A stretch of DNA of 64,000 nucleotides from an uncultured Bacteroidales bacterium (GCA_944321885.1 CALUNB010000006.1:1-64000), one strand, 5' to 3'; shown: positions 1-8,524, numbered from the stretch's first letter. A program made the numbers and translations. The notes: generated by a model not told the origin, from the sequence alone.

Positions 1-1
1 A

Positions 2-169
2 TTAGACACCTATAATTTACAAAATACCAATAATATGCACAACTTTTTTAGCATAAATCTTCTCCGTTTTTTAATTCCGCCAACGGGTTTTAGGAGGTAT
101 TTATTTAGGGAAGATGAGCGGATTTTGGCTACTTTTTTAGCAGAAAGGAGTAAGCAAATAGCATTTTGA
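2..169 (+). CDS. C-terminal end of an unidentified gene cut by the window edge
   Basis: One frame is open from the first bases to a TGA at 167-169, giving 55 residues ending in ERSKQIAF. The peptide is rich in aromatic and basic residues (FRRYLFREDERI). A terminator-like hairpin covers its stop codon, as expected at the end of a gene. There is no start in the window and I do not recognise the family. It is AT-rich like the next two genes. It could be a chance open frame, so confidence is low. Confidence 0.35.
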   Translation, partial: LDTYNLQNTNNMHNFFSINLLRFLIPPTGFRRYLFREDERILATFLAERSKQIAF

Positions 170-182
170 TTACTCCTTTTTT
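146..182 (+). terminator. Intrinsic terminator overlapping the next promoter
   Basis: AGGAGTAA (146-153) pairs perfectly with TTACTCCT (170-177) across a 16-nt loop, followed by a run of T. It would end transcription of the gene finishing at 169. The loop contains the TTTG that serves as the -33 box of the following promoter. Confidence 0.45.
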
Positions 183-196
183 CTATACTATCTTTG
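165..196 (+). promoter_or_regulatory. Bacteroides-type promoter for the aspartyl protease gene
   Basis: TTTG at 165-168 and TATCTTTG at 189-196 are separated by 20 bp, matching the Bacteroidota consensus TTTG-N19-21-TAnnTTTG. The ATG of the downstream (now broken) gene is at 231. Confidence 0.7.
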
Positions 197-230
197 CACC
201 CATGTTTAATTTTTTATTTATATTTCAGTT

Positions 231-1727
231 ATGGGAATTATAAAAAGAATGTCCGTTCTCCTAATAGCTATTCTGTTAAGATATACTTCTGTCTATTCAC
301 AAACACAGGCGGATGTAAAAATGGGTGAAATCCTAAGAAGCTGTTTAAATTTATTTGTTTAGGCCATCGGGAGGGGATTTGGAGGGATGGCGCGGCGTTT
401 TTCAAAGGAGGATAGCCGAGCTATCTGACGTGAAAAAGGCAAGCCAGCCCCGAAATAGCCCCCGATGGGCAAACAAAATCCTGAAACCGGTTCCTGAAAA
501 TTCAGTCTTTTCAGGATTGCAAGAAATTTTAAACAGCTTCTAAACAACGGTGATTTATTTCAAATTAAGGAGCGATATCCGATATTAAAGGATTCTGTCA
601 GCATAGAAATGTTGAATCTTGTGTCTGAAGCGCAACTTGGTATAGGTTTCAATCAACTGGAAAGAGCAGGTGTTGCATTGGATAGTCTGTTGCAGTTTCA
701 TCAGGCAGAGCTTGGTGCAGAGACATCAATAGGAATGGCAGCCTTGCAAGGCATGAATTTCTTGAATTTGGGAATGTATGAGCAAGCTGGAAAAGTTGGA
801 GAAGGTTTGGTTAATACGCTTAAAAAATCTGTACCGTTTGAAGCTCTTTATAGTTTTGTGTTTATAGAAAATGTCGGCAAAACACTTGCCAATGTGCCTA
901 AACCTCATCTTGAACGTCCGGATAGAGATATTGCGGTGCCGTTAAGTGTGGGTGCTGTCGGAAGAGGCAAGCACATCTATATTCCTGTGGAAGTCAATGG
1001 TATAACGAAATATTATATTTTCGATACAGGCTGTTCTTTCGGCAATTTCGTATCAGAAAAGTATGCGGAAGAAGTTGGTTTGAAGGTTTTGGCAGATTCA
1101 ATTCCTGTATCGGGTATGGAAATAGGCTTTGTAAAGCTTGCTACGGCTGATTCGCTGAAAATAGGAGAACTGGTATATCATAATCTTGTTTTTATGGTTG
1201 CACCTCCCGACCGTGAAGTGGATTCTTTATTTACATTTGACGGAGTGCTTGGTTATCATTTTATCAGAGATGCAAGGGAAATAATCATAGACAATGAAGC
1301 TGGCAGATTCATATTTCCTCAAGAAATATCTGATGGAGAACCGAATATGTATCTGTCATCAAATACGCCTCAAGTGAGGATTAGTTACGGTGGACATCCA
1401 TTGGATTTGATTTTTGATACAGGAAATGTAAAATCTGATTTGGGAAATAAATTTGCAGAAACATTTCCCGATGCAATTGAGGGGCTCACGGAACAGACAA
1501 CCTCCCGTGGAGGCTTTGGTGGTATATCACAAACAAAAGTTGTCGTATTACCTGAATTTCGTTTTGAGGTGGCAGGTTCCACAGTTACATTATACAATAC
1601 AGAAGTCATTAAAAATACGGAATCCGGTAGTCAGTTATTTTCTGGCTCATTAGGAGCGGATTTCGTGTTATCATTCAAACGATTGGTTATTAACTATCAG
1701 AGCATGTTTATACGTGGAGAAAAATAG
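231..1727 (+). pseudogene. Secreted retropepsin-like aspartyl protease, interrupted by a MITE
   Basis: The gene starts at ATG 231 with a signal peptide (MGIIKRMSVLLIAILL, cleavage near SVYSQ). After codon 35 it is split by a 204-bp element at 337-540. Removing the element and one TAA duplicate gives a continuous 429-residue frame (GEIL/NNGDLFQIKERYPIL). The restored protein has a helical, TPR-like N-terminal part and two aspartyl protease half-sites: FDTG near residue 196 (followed by GVLGYHF) and FDTG near residue 327. This is the two-DTG arrangement of secreted clan AA proteases common in Bacteroidota. As it stands, translation from 231 stops at the TAG at 361-363 inside the element. A Met at 609 could restart translation, but that product would lack the signal peptide. 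The gene is AT-rich relative to the window. Confidence 0.85.
337..540. mobile_element. MITE copy 1 (204 bp) inside the aspartyl protease gene
   Basis: The ends are GAAGCTGTTTAAATTT and its near-perfect inverse AAATTTTAAACAGCTTC. The element is flanked by TAA duplications at 334-336 and 541-543. Subterminal inverted blocks (GTTTAGGCCATCGGG and CCCGATGGGCAAAC) extend the foldback, and a small palindrome GATAGCCGAGCTATC lies in the middle. There is no transposase. The 3-bp TNA duplication fits mobilisation by an IS5-family (IS1031-like) transposase elsewhere in the genome; that assignment is inferred. Confidence 0.85.
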
Positions 1728-1766
1728 CAACAGCCACGGCAATGAGATTAAGGGGCAAACTTCAAG

Positions 1767-2285
1767 ATGGAAGTATCATTCAAACTGAGAGCTTGGACCA
1801 AAGCAGACATACTGGCATTGGCAAAATACCTGAATAACAAAAAGATTTGGGACAACTGTCGTGACTCCCTTCCTTATCCCTATACGGAAAAGGATGCGAC
1901 ACAGTTCACCAGTTTTGTTGAAAGGCAAAGCGAACAGAACAATTACTGCATCGAGATTAATCACGAAGCAGCAGGTAATATCAGTTTCATCAGAGGCACA
2001 GACGTAGAGCGGTACAACGCCGAACTTGGCTACTGGCTTGCCGAGCCGTATTGGAACCAAGGCATCATGTCCGAAGCCATCAAACAGGCCGTAGAAGATT
2101 ATCTAAGCAGTTCCAATACGATACGAATCCATGCCCATGTTTACGCTAATAACCCGGCATCGATGAAGGTTCTCGAAAAAGCTGGCTTCCATAAATGTGG
2201 CATCTTCAGGAAAGCCTGCTTCAAAAACGGGCAGTTTGTTGATTGCCATTGTTATGAATTAGTGAACCTAAAGAAGATAAACTAA
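1767..2285 (+). CDS. GNAT family N-acetyltransferase (RimJ/RimL type)
   Basis: A 172-residue protein of the Acetyltransf_3 type, related to ribosomal-protein and small-molecule N-acetyltransferases. Visible features are an N-terminal LRAWTKADILALAKYLNNKKIWDN block, the AELGYWLAEPYWNQGIMSEAI stretch (acetyl-CoA loop region) and the family's NPASMKVLEKAGF motif near residue 130. It likely transfers an acetyl group from acetyl-CoA to an amine; the substrate cannot be read from sequence. It follows the broken protease gene by 39 bp, shares its AT-rich composition and ends at a terminator hairpin. An antibiotic acetyltransferase role is possible but unsupported. Confidence 0.85.
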   Translation: MEVSFKLRAWTKADILALAKYLNNKKIWDNCRDSLPYPYTEKDATQFTSFVERQSEQNNYCIEINHEAAGNISFIRGTDVERYNAELGYWLAEPYWNQGIMSEAIKQAVEDYLSSSNTIRIHAHVYANNPASMKVLEKAGFHKCGIFRKACFKNGQFVDCHCYELVNLKKIN

Positions 2286-2288
2286 AAA

Positions 2289-2331
2289 CACCCGACTTTA
2301 CATTCTTGGATGTAAAACCGGGCGTTTATTT
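2289..2331. terminator. Bidirectional intrinsic terminator
   Basis: CCCGACTTTACAT pairs with ATGTAAAACCGGG across TCTTGG, with T-rich sequence on the right and A-rich sequence on the left. It can end the GNAT gene from the left and the tRNA transcript from the right. Confidence 0.65.
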
Positions 2332-2359
2332 TTAAAACATTGATTTTCAATGTTTATTG

Positions 2360-2444
2360 CGGAAAGTGAGGGATTCGAACCCCCGGAGACTCGCGCCTCA
2401 ACGGTTTTCAAGACCGCCGCAATCGACCACTCTGCCAACTTTCC
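2360..2444 (-). tRNA. tRNA-Ser(TGA)
   Basis: On the minus strand the sequence begins GGAAAGTTGGCAGAGTGG and ends with ACTTTCCG, forming a 7-bp acceptor stem. The anticodon loop reads CTTGAAA (anticodon TGA). A long variable arm typical of class II tRNA-Ser precedes the T arm GGGTTCGAATCCC. CCA is not encoded. The 3' end faces the AT-rich segment at 1-2340. Confidence 0.95.
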
Positions 2445-2480
2445 AAAATCCGGGAGGCCAAAAGGTTCCCGGAAAGGCTG

Positions 2481-2488
2481 CAAAGATA
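2481..2488 (-). promoter_or_regulatory. -7 box for tRNA-Ser
   Basis: TATCTTTG on the minus strand matches TAnnTTTG and lies 37 bp upstream of the tRNA 5' end. No clear -33 box is seen. Confidence 0.5.
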
Positions 2489-2556
2489 ATACAAAAAAGC
2501 GAGACACTACGTAATTTGCCTACGTTGGAGCACTTGGAATTCCGTTTCCCCTACAT

Positions 2557-3927
2557 TCAAAGCAAGGATGTCATATATATGGGCAGATACACAATACCCT
2601 CCTCCACTTTCACATCCTTATCATGTAACACATAGGGTGTGGATAACTGGGGACCATATTTGGCGATGCACTTTTTCAATGAATTCAACGTATAACGCCG
2701 TCCCGACTTCACTTCGATTGGGGATATATTATGCCTACTTGTTATCTTGGACTTGGATATCAAGAAATCGATTTCCATACGGTCCTCTACCGCCGTCCGG
2801 GAACCACTGCTGAAAAAATAAAGCTTGTGACCAGCCGCCCGAAGCATTTGTGCCACAATGTTTTCAACCAACATCCCCTCGTTCACTTCCAGTTTGTCAA
2901 ACATCAGCTTCCGATAAAGATCCGCATTCACAATTCCTCGCTCATCAAAGGCATGGCTGATGAGCAAGCCCGTATCAGCCATGTAGCATTTCAACGTAGT
3001 ACGTTCTTCGTTCAACTTCAATCCGATGCTCGGTTCTGTCGAATTATAGCAGCAATTGATGATTTTGGCATCACTCAACCAAAAAAAAGCCTGTGAATAA
3101 TCACGCATACGGGCTTCCGTCTGCAATGCGGATAAGACGAATTTCTTTTCGTGCTTCTGCAATTGTCCCGGTATTTCCTCAAAAATAGCGGCAACCTTTG
3201 TCTCCTGATTATCGGCATATTTGTGAATGTCATTGCGATAAAGAGCCAAGATATCACGTTTCACTTCATCCACTTTCTCGAAATCCCGCGTTTCCACATA
3301 CTTCAAGACGGCTTGCGGCATCCCGCCGACAATGAGGTACTGCCGGAAAAAATCCATAGCTCGACGATGGAAAGCCCCCATGGGCAGCCGTTTCTCAAAC
3401 TGCATCCGAATATACGGCATCAACATCTCATCTCCCATTGCCCACAAAAATTCCTCAAAATCCATCGGGAACATTTCAATGGCATGTTCCTCGGAAGGCA
3501 GCATGATATCCTTGACATTCTTTTTGATGGAAATAAGCGAACCGGTCTCGATATAATCATAACGCCGGTCTGCCACCAAATGTTTGATGGCCGAACGGGC
3601 ACGAGGGCAGAATTGCACTTCATCGAATATCACCAAAGAGCGGGCTTCCTCGTCTTTCGTCCGACGCGGAGTAAGTTTCCTCCTGAAATAAAGCTCCAGA
3701 TTCATGAAAAGCATGTCAAGGTCATCCAAATAAAGATTGAAAAACTCCATCACTTGAGGATTTACCTTGCTGACGTCCACCAACAGAAAAGATTCATATT
3801 CATTACGGGCGAATTCTTCAACGATATAACTCTTCCCTATCCGTCGAGCTCCTTCTATCAAAAGTGCCGTATCGCCCTTATGTTTTCTCTTCCATTCCAA
3901 GAGTTTAGCGTATATTTTCCTTTTCAT
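2557..3927 (-). CDS. AAA+ ATPase with DUF4143 domain
   Basis: A 456-residue cytoplasmic protein. The N-terminus carries a Walker A motif GARRIGKS near residue 25 (AAA_14 type) and a Walker B LVIFDEVQF near residue 105. The middle is a winged-helix-like region, and the C-terminal third has the DUF4143 pattern with EIDFLI followed by SPIEVKSG, the acidic/ExK layout of a PD-(D/E)XK nuclease fold. Such ATPases are abundant in Bacteroidota and archaea, often in variable regions, and their biological role is not settled. It stands alone, with a promoter-like box at 3990-3997. It is somewhat AT-richer than the following genes. Confidence 0.88.
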   Translation of the reverse strand: MKRKIYAKLLEWKRKHKGDTALLIEGARRIGKSYIVEEFARNEYESFLLVDVSKVNPQVMEFFNLYLDDLDMLFMNLELYFRRKLTPRRTKDEEARSLVIFDEVQFCPRARSAIKHLVADRRYDYIETGSLISIKKNVKDIMLPSEEHAIEMFPMDFEEFLWAMGDEMLMPYIRMQFEKRLPMGAFHRRAMDFFRQYLIVGGMPQAVLKYVETRDFEKVDEVKRDILALYRNDIHKYADNQETKVAAIFEEIPGQLQKHEKKFVLSALQTEARMRDYSQAFFWLSDAKIINCCYNSTEPSIGLKLNEERTTLKCYMADTGLLISHAFDERGIVNADLYRKLMFDKLEVNEGMLVENIVAQMLRAAGHKLYFFSSGSRTAVEDRMEIDFLISKSKITSRHNISPIEVKSGRRYTLNSLKKCIAKYGPQLSTPYVLHDKDVKVEEGIVYLPIYMTSLL

Positions 3928-3989
3928 GATTCACGTATTCGACTTTATTTATGACTTCCAATCCCACATATTCAAGATTATTGCAACCG

Positions 3990-3997
3990 CAAATATA
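3990..3997 (-). promoter_or_regulatory. -7 box upstream of the DUF4143 ATPase
   Basis: TATATTTG on the minus strand fits TAnnTTTG, 62 bp before the start codon. No convincing -33 element at 19-21 bp. Confidence 0.45.
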
Positions 3998-4026
3998 CAC
4001 CTTTTCAAGATTAACTGCCCCTTTGT

Positions 4027-4083
4027 TGTACCAGCTTGAAAAAGTAGACACGGAAAATGTGTACCGGCTCGCAAAAGCAGACA
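4027..4083. repeat. Two tandem 24-bp repeats, possible IS-end remnant
   Basis: TGTACCAGCTTGAAAAAGTA (4027-4046, continuing GACA) recurs as TGTACCGGCTCGCAAAAGCA (4060-4079, continuing GACA), with four mismatches in 24 bp. Closely spaced TGT...ACA repeats of about this size occur at the ends of IS21-family elements, where the transposase binds. No transposase fragment is visible nearby, so the origin is inferred. Confidence 0.4.
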
Positions 4084-4088
4084 TGCCC

Positions 4089-4156
4089 CAAAAATAAAAA
4101 TCCTCCCCAGCCCGCCCCGCACGCCAAAACATGCCAGGACTTAGCCAAGGAGGATT
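4089..4156 (-). terminator. Probable terminator of the SIMPL gene
   Basis: On the minus strand AATCCTCC and GGAGGATT form a stem with a long, G/C-rich loop, followed directly by TTTTTATTTTT. The position is just past the stop of the gene at 4199-4900. The large loop lowers confidence. Confidence 0.4.
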
Positions 4157-4198
4157 CCCCATCCGTGCTATTCCAACCGCTCTTGTTGTCCCGCTTCG

Positions 4199-4900
4199 TT
4201 ATTCCAAAAAGAAATCCACCGAAGTCACGACCCGCACTTTCTTGATATAAGAAGTGTTGGGATCCCGGTCCTCGATGCTGAAAAGCCCTTGGACGGCACG
4301 TTTGATACCGCCAATCCGGCTTTCACTGTCGGCAGCGAATTTCTGGGCGGCCTCGCGGGCGTTCTTGGTAGCTTCCTCTATCATGGAAGGTTTCAACTCA
4401 TTCAAACCCGTGAATTCGTAACGGACCTGGTACTGGTATTCCCCGCTGGCAATGGCAATCCCCTGTTGCAGAAGTTCCCCTTGCTGGAGCATCAGCTCCC
4501 GGACCTTTTCCACTTGCCGGCTCGTGACCGTGATGACCGAAGTAATATTGTAGCGGTAAGGCGAATCCGAGGAACGGTAACGCTCGGCATCCAAATCGAT
4601 GACCGCCGGAGCCGCCACAGAGATTTCCTCCTCGGTAATGCCCCGGGAATCCAAGAAAGCCACGATTTTCTCGTTTTTGGCACTGATAATCCTGTACAAA
4701 GCAGGAAGGTCGCTTCCCACTTCCTTGAAATAAATGGGCCAGACCACCTTGTCGGCTATCACTTCGCGCTCGGCCAAGCCACGCACGCTCACAAAACGGT
4801 TCATCTTGGCATTCTGCCGCATCCCGCTATAAACGAAACCACCGGCAACCGCCACGCCCAAAGCCAACACCAAAGCGGCCCAAATCAATCTGTCTTTCAT
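4199..4900 (-). CDS. SIMPL (DUF541) domain protein, membrane-anchored
   Basis: A 233-residue protein with one N-terminal hydrophobic segment (residues 5-24, IWAALVLALGVAVAGGFVYS) that anchors it or acts as a signal. The rest is a SIMPL/DUF541 domain: FVSVRGLAEREVIADK, TSVITVTSRQVEKV and the C-terminal region KAREAAQKFA-like to VTSVDFFLE. Related proteins are periplasmic and resemble E. coli YggE; a biochemical activity is not established. It is separated by 257 bp from the next gene on the same strand, a gap in which I see no gene. Confidence 0.85.
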   Translation of the reverse strand: MKDRLIWAALVLALGVAVAGGFVYSGMRQNAKMNRFVSVRGLAEREVIADKVVWPIYFKEVGSDLPALYRIISAKNEKIVAFLDSRGITEEEISVAAPAVIDLDAERYRSSDSPYRYNITSVITVTSRQVEKVRELMLQQGELLQQGIAIASGEYQYQVRYEFTGLNELKPSMIEEATKNAREAAQKFAADSESRIGGIKRAVQGLFSIEDRDPNTSYIKKVRVVTSVDFFLE

Positions 4901-5157
4901 TTCTTTTCCTTTTTCTCAAACTCATTTTCCCGAACCCAGTCCGGAGCCCGTACGCCATCGAAGAGGGCGTCTTTCCCATCGAAAATTCCCGTCCCCAAGA
5001 TTTTCCGAAGAACCGGGACTCATCGTCTTTCCGCCGGTCTTCGATTCCGGGCGGGCCGCCCTTTTGCAAAAAACGGAGCGGCCCTACAGAAATCACTGTC
5101 TCCGTAAAAAGCAGAACCTCCTCCCGATATCCCAAGCAAGCAAATCCATTCCGGTTC

Positions 5158-5790
5158 TTACTTCTTATACCCCACCGGATGGTTCAAGATAGGCTCCTGT
5201 TCCGGCCTCAACTTCAACACTTCTTTGATTTTGGCCTTGTCCATCGTACCCCGTGCCACCGTGGCCATGTTGTTTCCGGCACAAAACAGATAGATGTTCT
5301 GGGAAACGTAACCGGCATCGGTCATGGCCCAGTTCCTCTCGGGCGGGAAGACGCTGAAATCCCCCACAATCACCAAATTGACAGGTGCTTTCGCGGCAAA
5401 ATCCTGAGGGCCTGCCAAATCGGCCCGGAAATCCCCTTCGGCCACCGGCTGCAAAACATGGGCCTTGGCATCATACAAGTACGCACCTTGGGGTGTAAAA
5501 ACATACAAAGTGATTTCCTGCTTGTTTTGCGCCGTGGGAGCCGTCAGCTTCCCCGTTTCGGCACGGTTCTGCCCGTTGGCGGCCCAAACCAAATCCGACA
5601 AATCCTGCAAGGCCAGTTCCTGGTCCGAATAAACCCGGAGCGATTCGCGCTGCTGGAAAGCCTGCATCAGGTTTCCGCCCCGTTCAGCCGTAGGTTCCAG
5701 CAATTCAATCGGTTTCAAACCTTGGGCTTGGCATCCCGCCAACATCATGCCCGAAAAAAAACAGGTCAAAAAAACTGCAATAGGTCTCAT
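5158..5790 (-). CDS. Nitroreductase-like (SagB/ThcOx type) lipoprotein
   Basis: A 210-residue protein with a lipoprotein signal peptide (lipobox MLAGC, Cys at about residue 20). The body follows the SagB/ThcOx nitroreductase pattern: RESLRVYSDQELALQDLSDLVWAANG, then PTAQNKQEITLYVF, then WAMTDAGYVSQNIYLFCAG, ending NHPVGYKK. Family members bind FMN and carry out NAD(P)H-dependent or oxidase chemistry. Export as a lipoprotein is unusual for a flavin enzyme but is seen in Bacteroidota. The canonical PSA(G) motif is PTA here. Substrate unknown. Confidence 0.8.
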   Translation of the reverse strand: MRPIAVFLTCFFSGMMLAGCQAQGLKPIELLEPTAERGGNLMQAFQQRESLRVYSDQELALQDLSDLVWAANGQNRAETGKLTAPTAQNKQEITLYVFTPQGAYLYDAKAHVLQPVAEGDFRADLAGPQDFAAKAPVNLVIVGDFSVFPPERNWAMTDAGYVSQNIYLFCAGNNMATVARGTMDKAKIKEVLKLRPEQEPILNHPVGYKK

Positions 5791-5824
5791 GATACTATGG
5801 TTTTAAAGTTGAAAAATCCATGCC

Positions 5825-6730
5825 TCAAAGCCAAAGCTTCTTCTTTTTCAAAGTCTCGACAGGAACCGGGATTTCCACGACACCCCGGCTGTAAGGCGCT
5901 ATCTCATAAGGATTGTAAACAAAGACACAGTTCCCGTCCTTGACGTAAAAATTTTCACTCACGTGGAATTGATCCGGGAAATAAGACTTTTCCGCCAAAG
6001 CCTTCGCGTCCTTGACACCCTCCTGGTTCAGCAAAGCCTTGAATACCACCTTTTCCAAGACATCCTGCTTGTCCTCGCCGAACATGCGTTCCAAATCCAG
6101 CAAACCCTCCTCGTCAAAATTCAAGTACAGGTTTTCCGTCATCGGATGGGCGCCGCCCGTGTAAACGCTCGACACCAAATGGTAAGTCACGAACAGGTTC
6201 CCCGTATCCAAAACCTCTCCTTTGAGATAATAGCTGTGTTCCACCAGCCGTGTATCGGGAACCTTTTCCAGAAGGTCCGAAACCGATTTGCGGTATTCCT
6301 GCACTTTGGCGTCCCGGAAATGCGCGGCAGCCGACAAAAAGGACTCCCGTCCATACTCCGCACCGAAAGCCTTCTCGATAATTACCTTATTGACAAGACC
6401 CAAGTTGAGGATTTTCGGTGGCCGGGACGACTCCACCCGTTCTACCAAAGGCTCGGTCTTGACTTCCCTCCCGTCGTTCCCCGTCAGGGACTTTCGGGCA
6501 CCAAATTTGATATTTACCTGCAAAACCGATGCCCGGAAACGGTCCGAAGCCCCTTCGATGAAGAAATCCATGTCCATTTCGACCCTGCAAGCAGGGCCCT
6601 CGATCGAATCGAGAGGCGCATATTCCTTATAAACAAATCTTTGAACCAAGGGAGACTGCTGGGCTTCAATCACCATGGAAGCGCTGGAAGCCAAGAAGGC
6701 CAATCCGATGAAGAAACTGTTCCTTTTCAT
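5825..6730 (-). CDS. Secreted DUF3298 (RsiV-like) protein
   Basis: A 301-residue protein with a signal peptide (cleavage near VIEAQ). The central YTGGAHPMTENLYLNFDEEG and the C-terminal DGNCVFVYNPYEIAPYSRG are hallmarks of DUF4163/DUF3298, the domain pair found in the anti-sigma factor RsiV and many secreted proteins. In RsiV the domain binds lysozyme; whether it does so here cannot be said. No anti-sigma helix or sigma gene is present, so a regulator is unlikely. It ends 34 bp before the nitroreductase-like gene and probably shares its transcript. Confidence 0.82.
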   Translation of the reverse strand: MKRNSFFIGLAFLASSASMVIEAQQSPLVQRFVYKEYAPLDSIEGPACRVEMDMDFFIEGASDRFRASVLQVNIKFGARKSLTGNDGREVKTEPLVERVESSRPPKILNLGLVNKVIIEKAFGAEYGRESFLSAAAHFRDAKVQEYRKSVSDLLEKVPDTRLVEHSYYLKGEVLDTGNLFVTYHLVSSVYTGGAHPMTENLYLNFDEEGLLDLERMFGEDKQDVLEKVVFKALLNQEGVKDAKALAEKSYFPDQFHVSENFYVKDGNCVFVYNPYEIAPYSRGVVEIPVPVETLKKKKLWL

Positions 6731-6773
6731 ATTTTCCTTTTTTTCCTGTCCGGCACATGTTCCGCACAGTTTA

Positions 6774-6781
6774 CAAACTTA
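6774..6781 (-). promoter_or_regulatory. -7 box for the DUF3298 / nitroreductase-like pair
   Basis: TAAGTTTG on the minus strand, 44 bp upstream of the ATG at 6730. No TTTG at the ideal distance. Confidence 0.4.
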
Positions 6782-6877
6782 CATTTTTTTCTTTGCAAAA
6801 CCCGAATCCCAGCCGCAGATGAGAAAAAAAAGTTTAACTTTATCCGCCTTTTGCCCTTTTCTCGCAAACCAAGAAGC

Positions 6878-8524
6878 ATGAAAAAACAAAGACCCGTTTA
6901 TGTGATAGGCCACCGGAATCCCGACACGGATTCCATTTGCGCCGCCATTTGCTACGCCCATCTGAAAGCCGAGTTAGGCATGGACGTGGTTCCGGCCCGG
7001 GCCGGGAAACTCAACAAGGAAACCCTTTTCGCCCTCAACTACTTCAAGGCCGAACCACCCCTGTTGCTCACCGACGTCTATCCCCGCGTGTCGGACGTGA
7101 CCGCCGACTGCACCGTCACCATCAACGAGAACCAAAACCTCCGCGAACTGGCCGCCCTGATGCGGAACGGCAATATCAAGTCCATCCCTGTCGTCAACGA
7201 GGCACAGGACTTGCGGGGCATCATCACCGTGAGCGACATGGCCAAGCGTTATTTCGAGGACTTGGGCATGCAAAGTTTCCTGAACTCCACGGTAAGCCTG
7301 CGCGAACTGGCCCACGTCATCGATGCCGTACCGATTGTGGAAGGCCAGGAAGACAAGAAAATCAACGGGAACGTCCGCATTGCCGCAGGCAGCCTGCAAA
7401 CGATACAACAACTTGTCAAAGAAGGGGATATCGTCTTGGTTGGCGACCGCATCGCCGACTTGATGCTGGCTTGCATCAAAGCCGGTATCGCCTGCTTGAT
7501 CATCACCGGGAACGGGAACCTCCACCCCAAGGTCATCGACGCGGCCAAAAGCAAGGAAATCCCGATACTCTCCTGTCCTCACGACACATACACTTGCGCC
7601 CGTCTCATCAACCAGTGCGTACCCGTCTCCGAAATCATGCAGACCCAAGTGGTCAGCTTCAAGCCCACCGACATGCTGATCGACATCAAGGGCAGCATGG
7701 AAAAGCACAAGCACCGCTATTATCCGGTGGAAGAAAACGGGAAATTGGTCGGAATGGTCAGCAGCGAAAGCGTCATGGTTCCTGAAAAGACCAAATTGAT
7801 TTTGGTAGACCACAACGAACGCAGCCAGGCCATCGAAGGCATTGAAAAGGCGCAAATCCTCGAAATCATCGACCATCATCGTTTGGGAGGAATCCAGACC
7901 AACGAACCGATTTTCACGCGCCAGGACCCAGTGGGCTGCACCTGCACCATCGTAGCCGACATGCATATCCACCGGCAAGTGGCCATTCCGCCCCAAATCG
8001 CAGGCCTGATGCTCTCGGCCATCCTTTCCGACACCGTGCTCTTCAAGTCCCCCACCTGCACGCAACACGACAAGGACGTGGCCCAATACCTTTCGAAAAT
8101 AGCCGGTATCGACATCGAGGCCTACGGGATGCAGATGCTCAAGGCCGGTTCGGACATCGACAACATGAGCGCGGACGAAATCGTCAAGAACGACATGAAG
8201 GAATTCCTGATTTCCCATTACCGCATCAGCATCAGCCAATGCTCGGTCATGGACAAGCGCCAAGCCGAAGACCGCAAGGAGGAAATCCTTGCCGCCGCCG
8301 AGGACTTGCGCGAACGGGAAGGTTACGACCTCTCCATTGTCATGATAACCAACATCATCGAAGAAGCCTCCATCTTGATTTTTTCCGGTGAACCCAAGAG
8401 CCTGATCAGCGAAGCTTTCAAGGTGGACACCCATGACCTCATGGTGACCCTGCCGGGCGTGATGTCCCGGAAAAAACAAGTAGTCCCTCCCCTCTCGGAA
8501 GTCGCAAAGCTGATAACGAATTAA
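6878..8524 (+). CDS. CBS/DRTGG-containing family II inorganic pyrophosphatase
   Basis: A 548-residue protein that hydrolyses pyrophosphate to phosphate, driving biosynthesis. The N-terminal DHH part starts with GHRNPDTDS (residues 11-19, Mn binding). A regulatory insert follows: CBS (about 71-125), DRTGG (about 140-245, with GDRIADLMLACI) and a second CBS (about 246-302). Catalysis resumes with VDHNER and IDHHRLGG near residues 310-335, and the DHHA2 domain ends with the substrate-binding SRKKQ. The size matches characterised clostridial CBS-PPases, which are inhibited by AMP and activated by diadenosine tetraphosphate; similar control is inferred. The ATG at 6878 is chosen because the conserved domain begins there and upstream sequence is antisense to the DUF3298 gene. 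Confidence 0.95.
   Translation: MKKQRPVYVIGHRNPDTDSICAAICYAHLKAELGMDVVPARAGKLNKETLFALNYFKAEPPLLLTDVYPRVSDVTADCTVTINENQNLRELAALMRNGNIKSIPVVNEAQDLRGIITVSDMAKRYFEDLGMQSFLNSTVSLRELAHVIDAVPIVEGQEDKKINGNVRIAAGSLQTIQQLVKEGDIVLVGDRIADLMLACIKAGIACLIITGNGNLHPKVIDAAKSKEIPILSCPHDTYTCARLINQCVPVSEIMQTQVVSFKPTDMLIDIKGSMEKHKHRYYPVEENGKLVGMVSSESVMVPEKTKLILVDHNERSQAIEGIEKAQILEIIDHHRLGGIQTNEPIFTRQDPVGCTCTIVADMHIHRQVAIPPQIAGLMLSAILSDTVLFKSPTCTQHDKDVAQYLSKIAGIDIEAYGMQMLKAGSDIDNMSADEIVKNDMKEFLISHYRISISQCSVMDKRQAEDRKEEILAAAEDLREREGYDLSIVMITNIIEEASILIFSGEPKSLISEAFKVDTHDLMVTLPGVMSRKKQVVPPLSEVAKLITN

Noticed and set aside
355-543. Short open frames inside the MITEs (also 10533-10799)
   Set aside because: They arise from the inverted-repeat structure, differ between copies and match no protein family; the element has no transposase.
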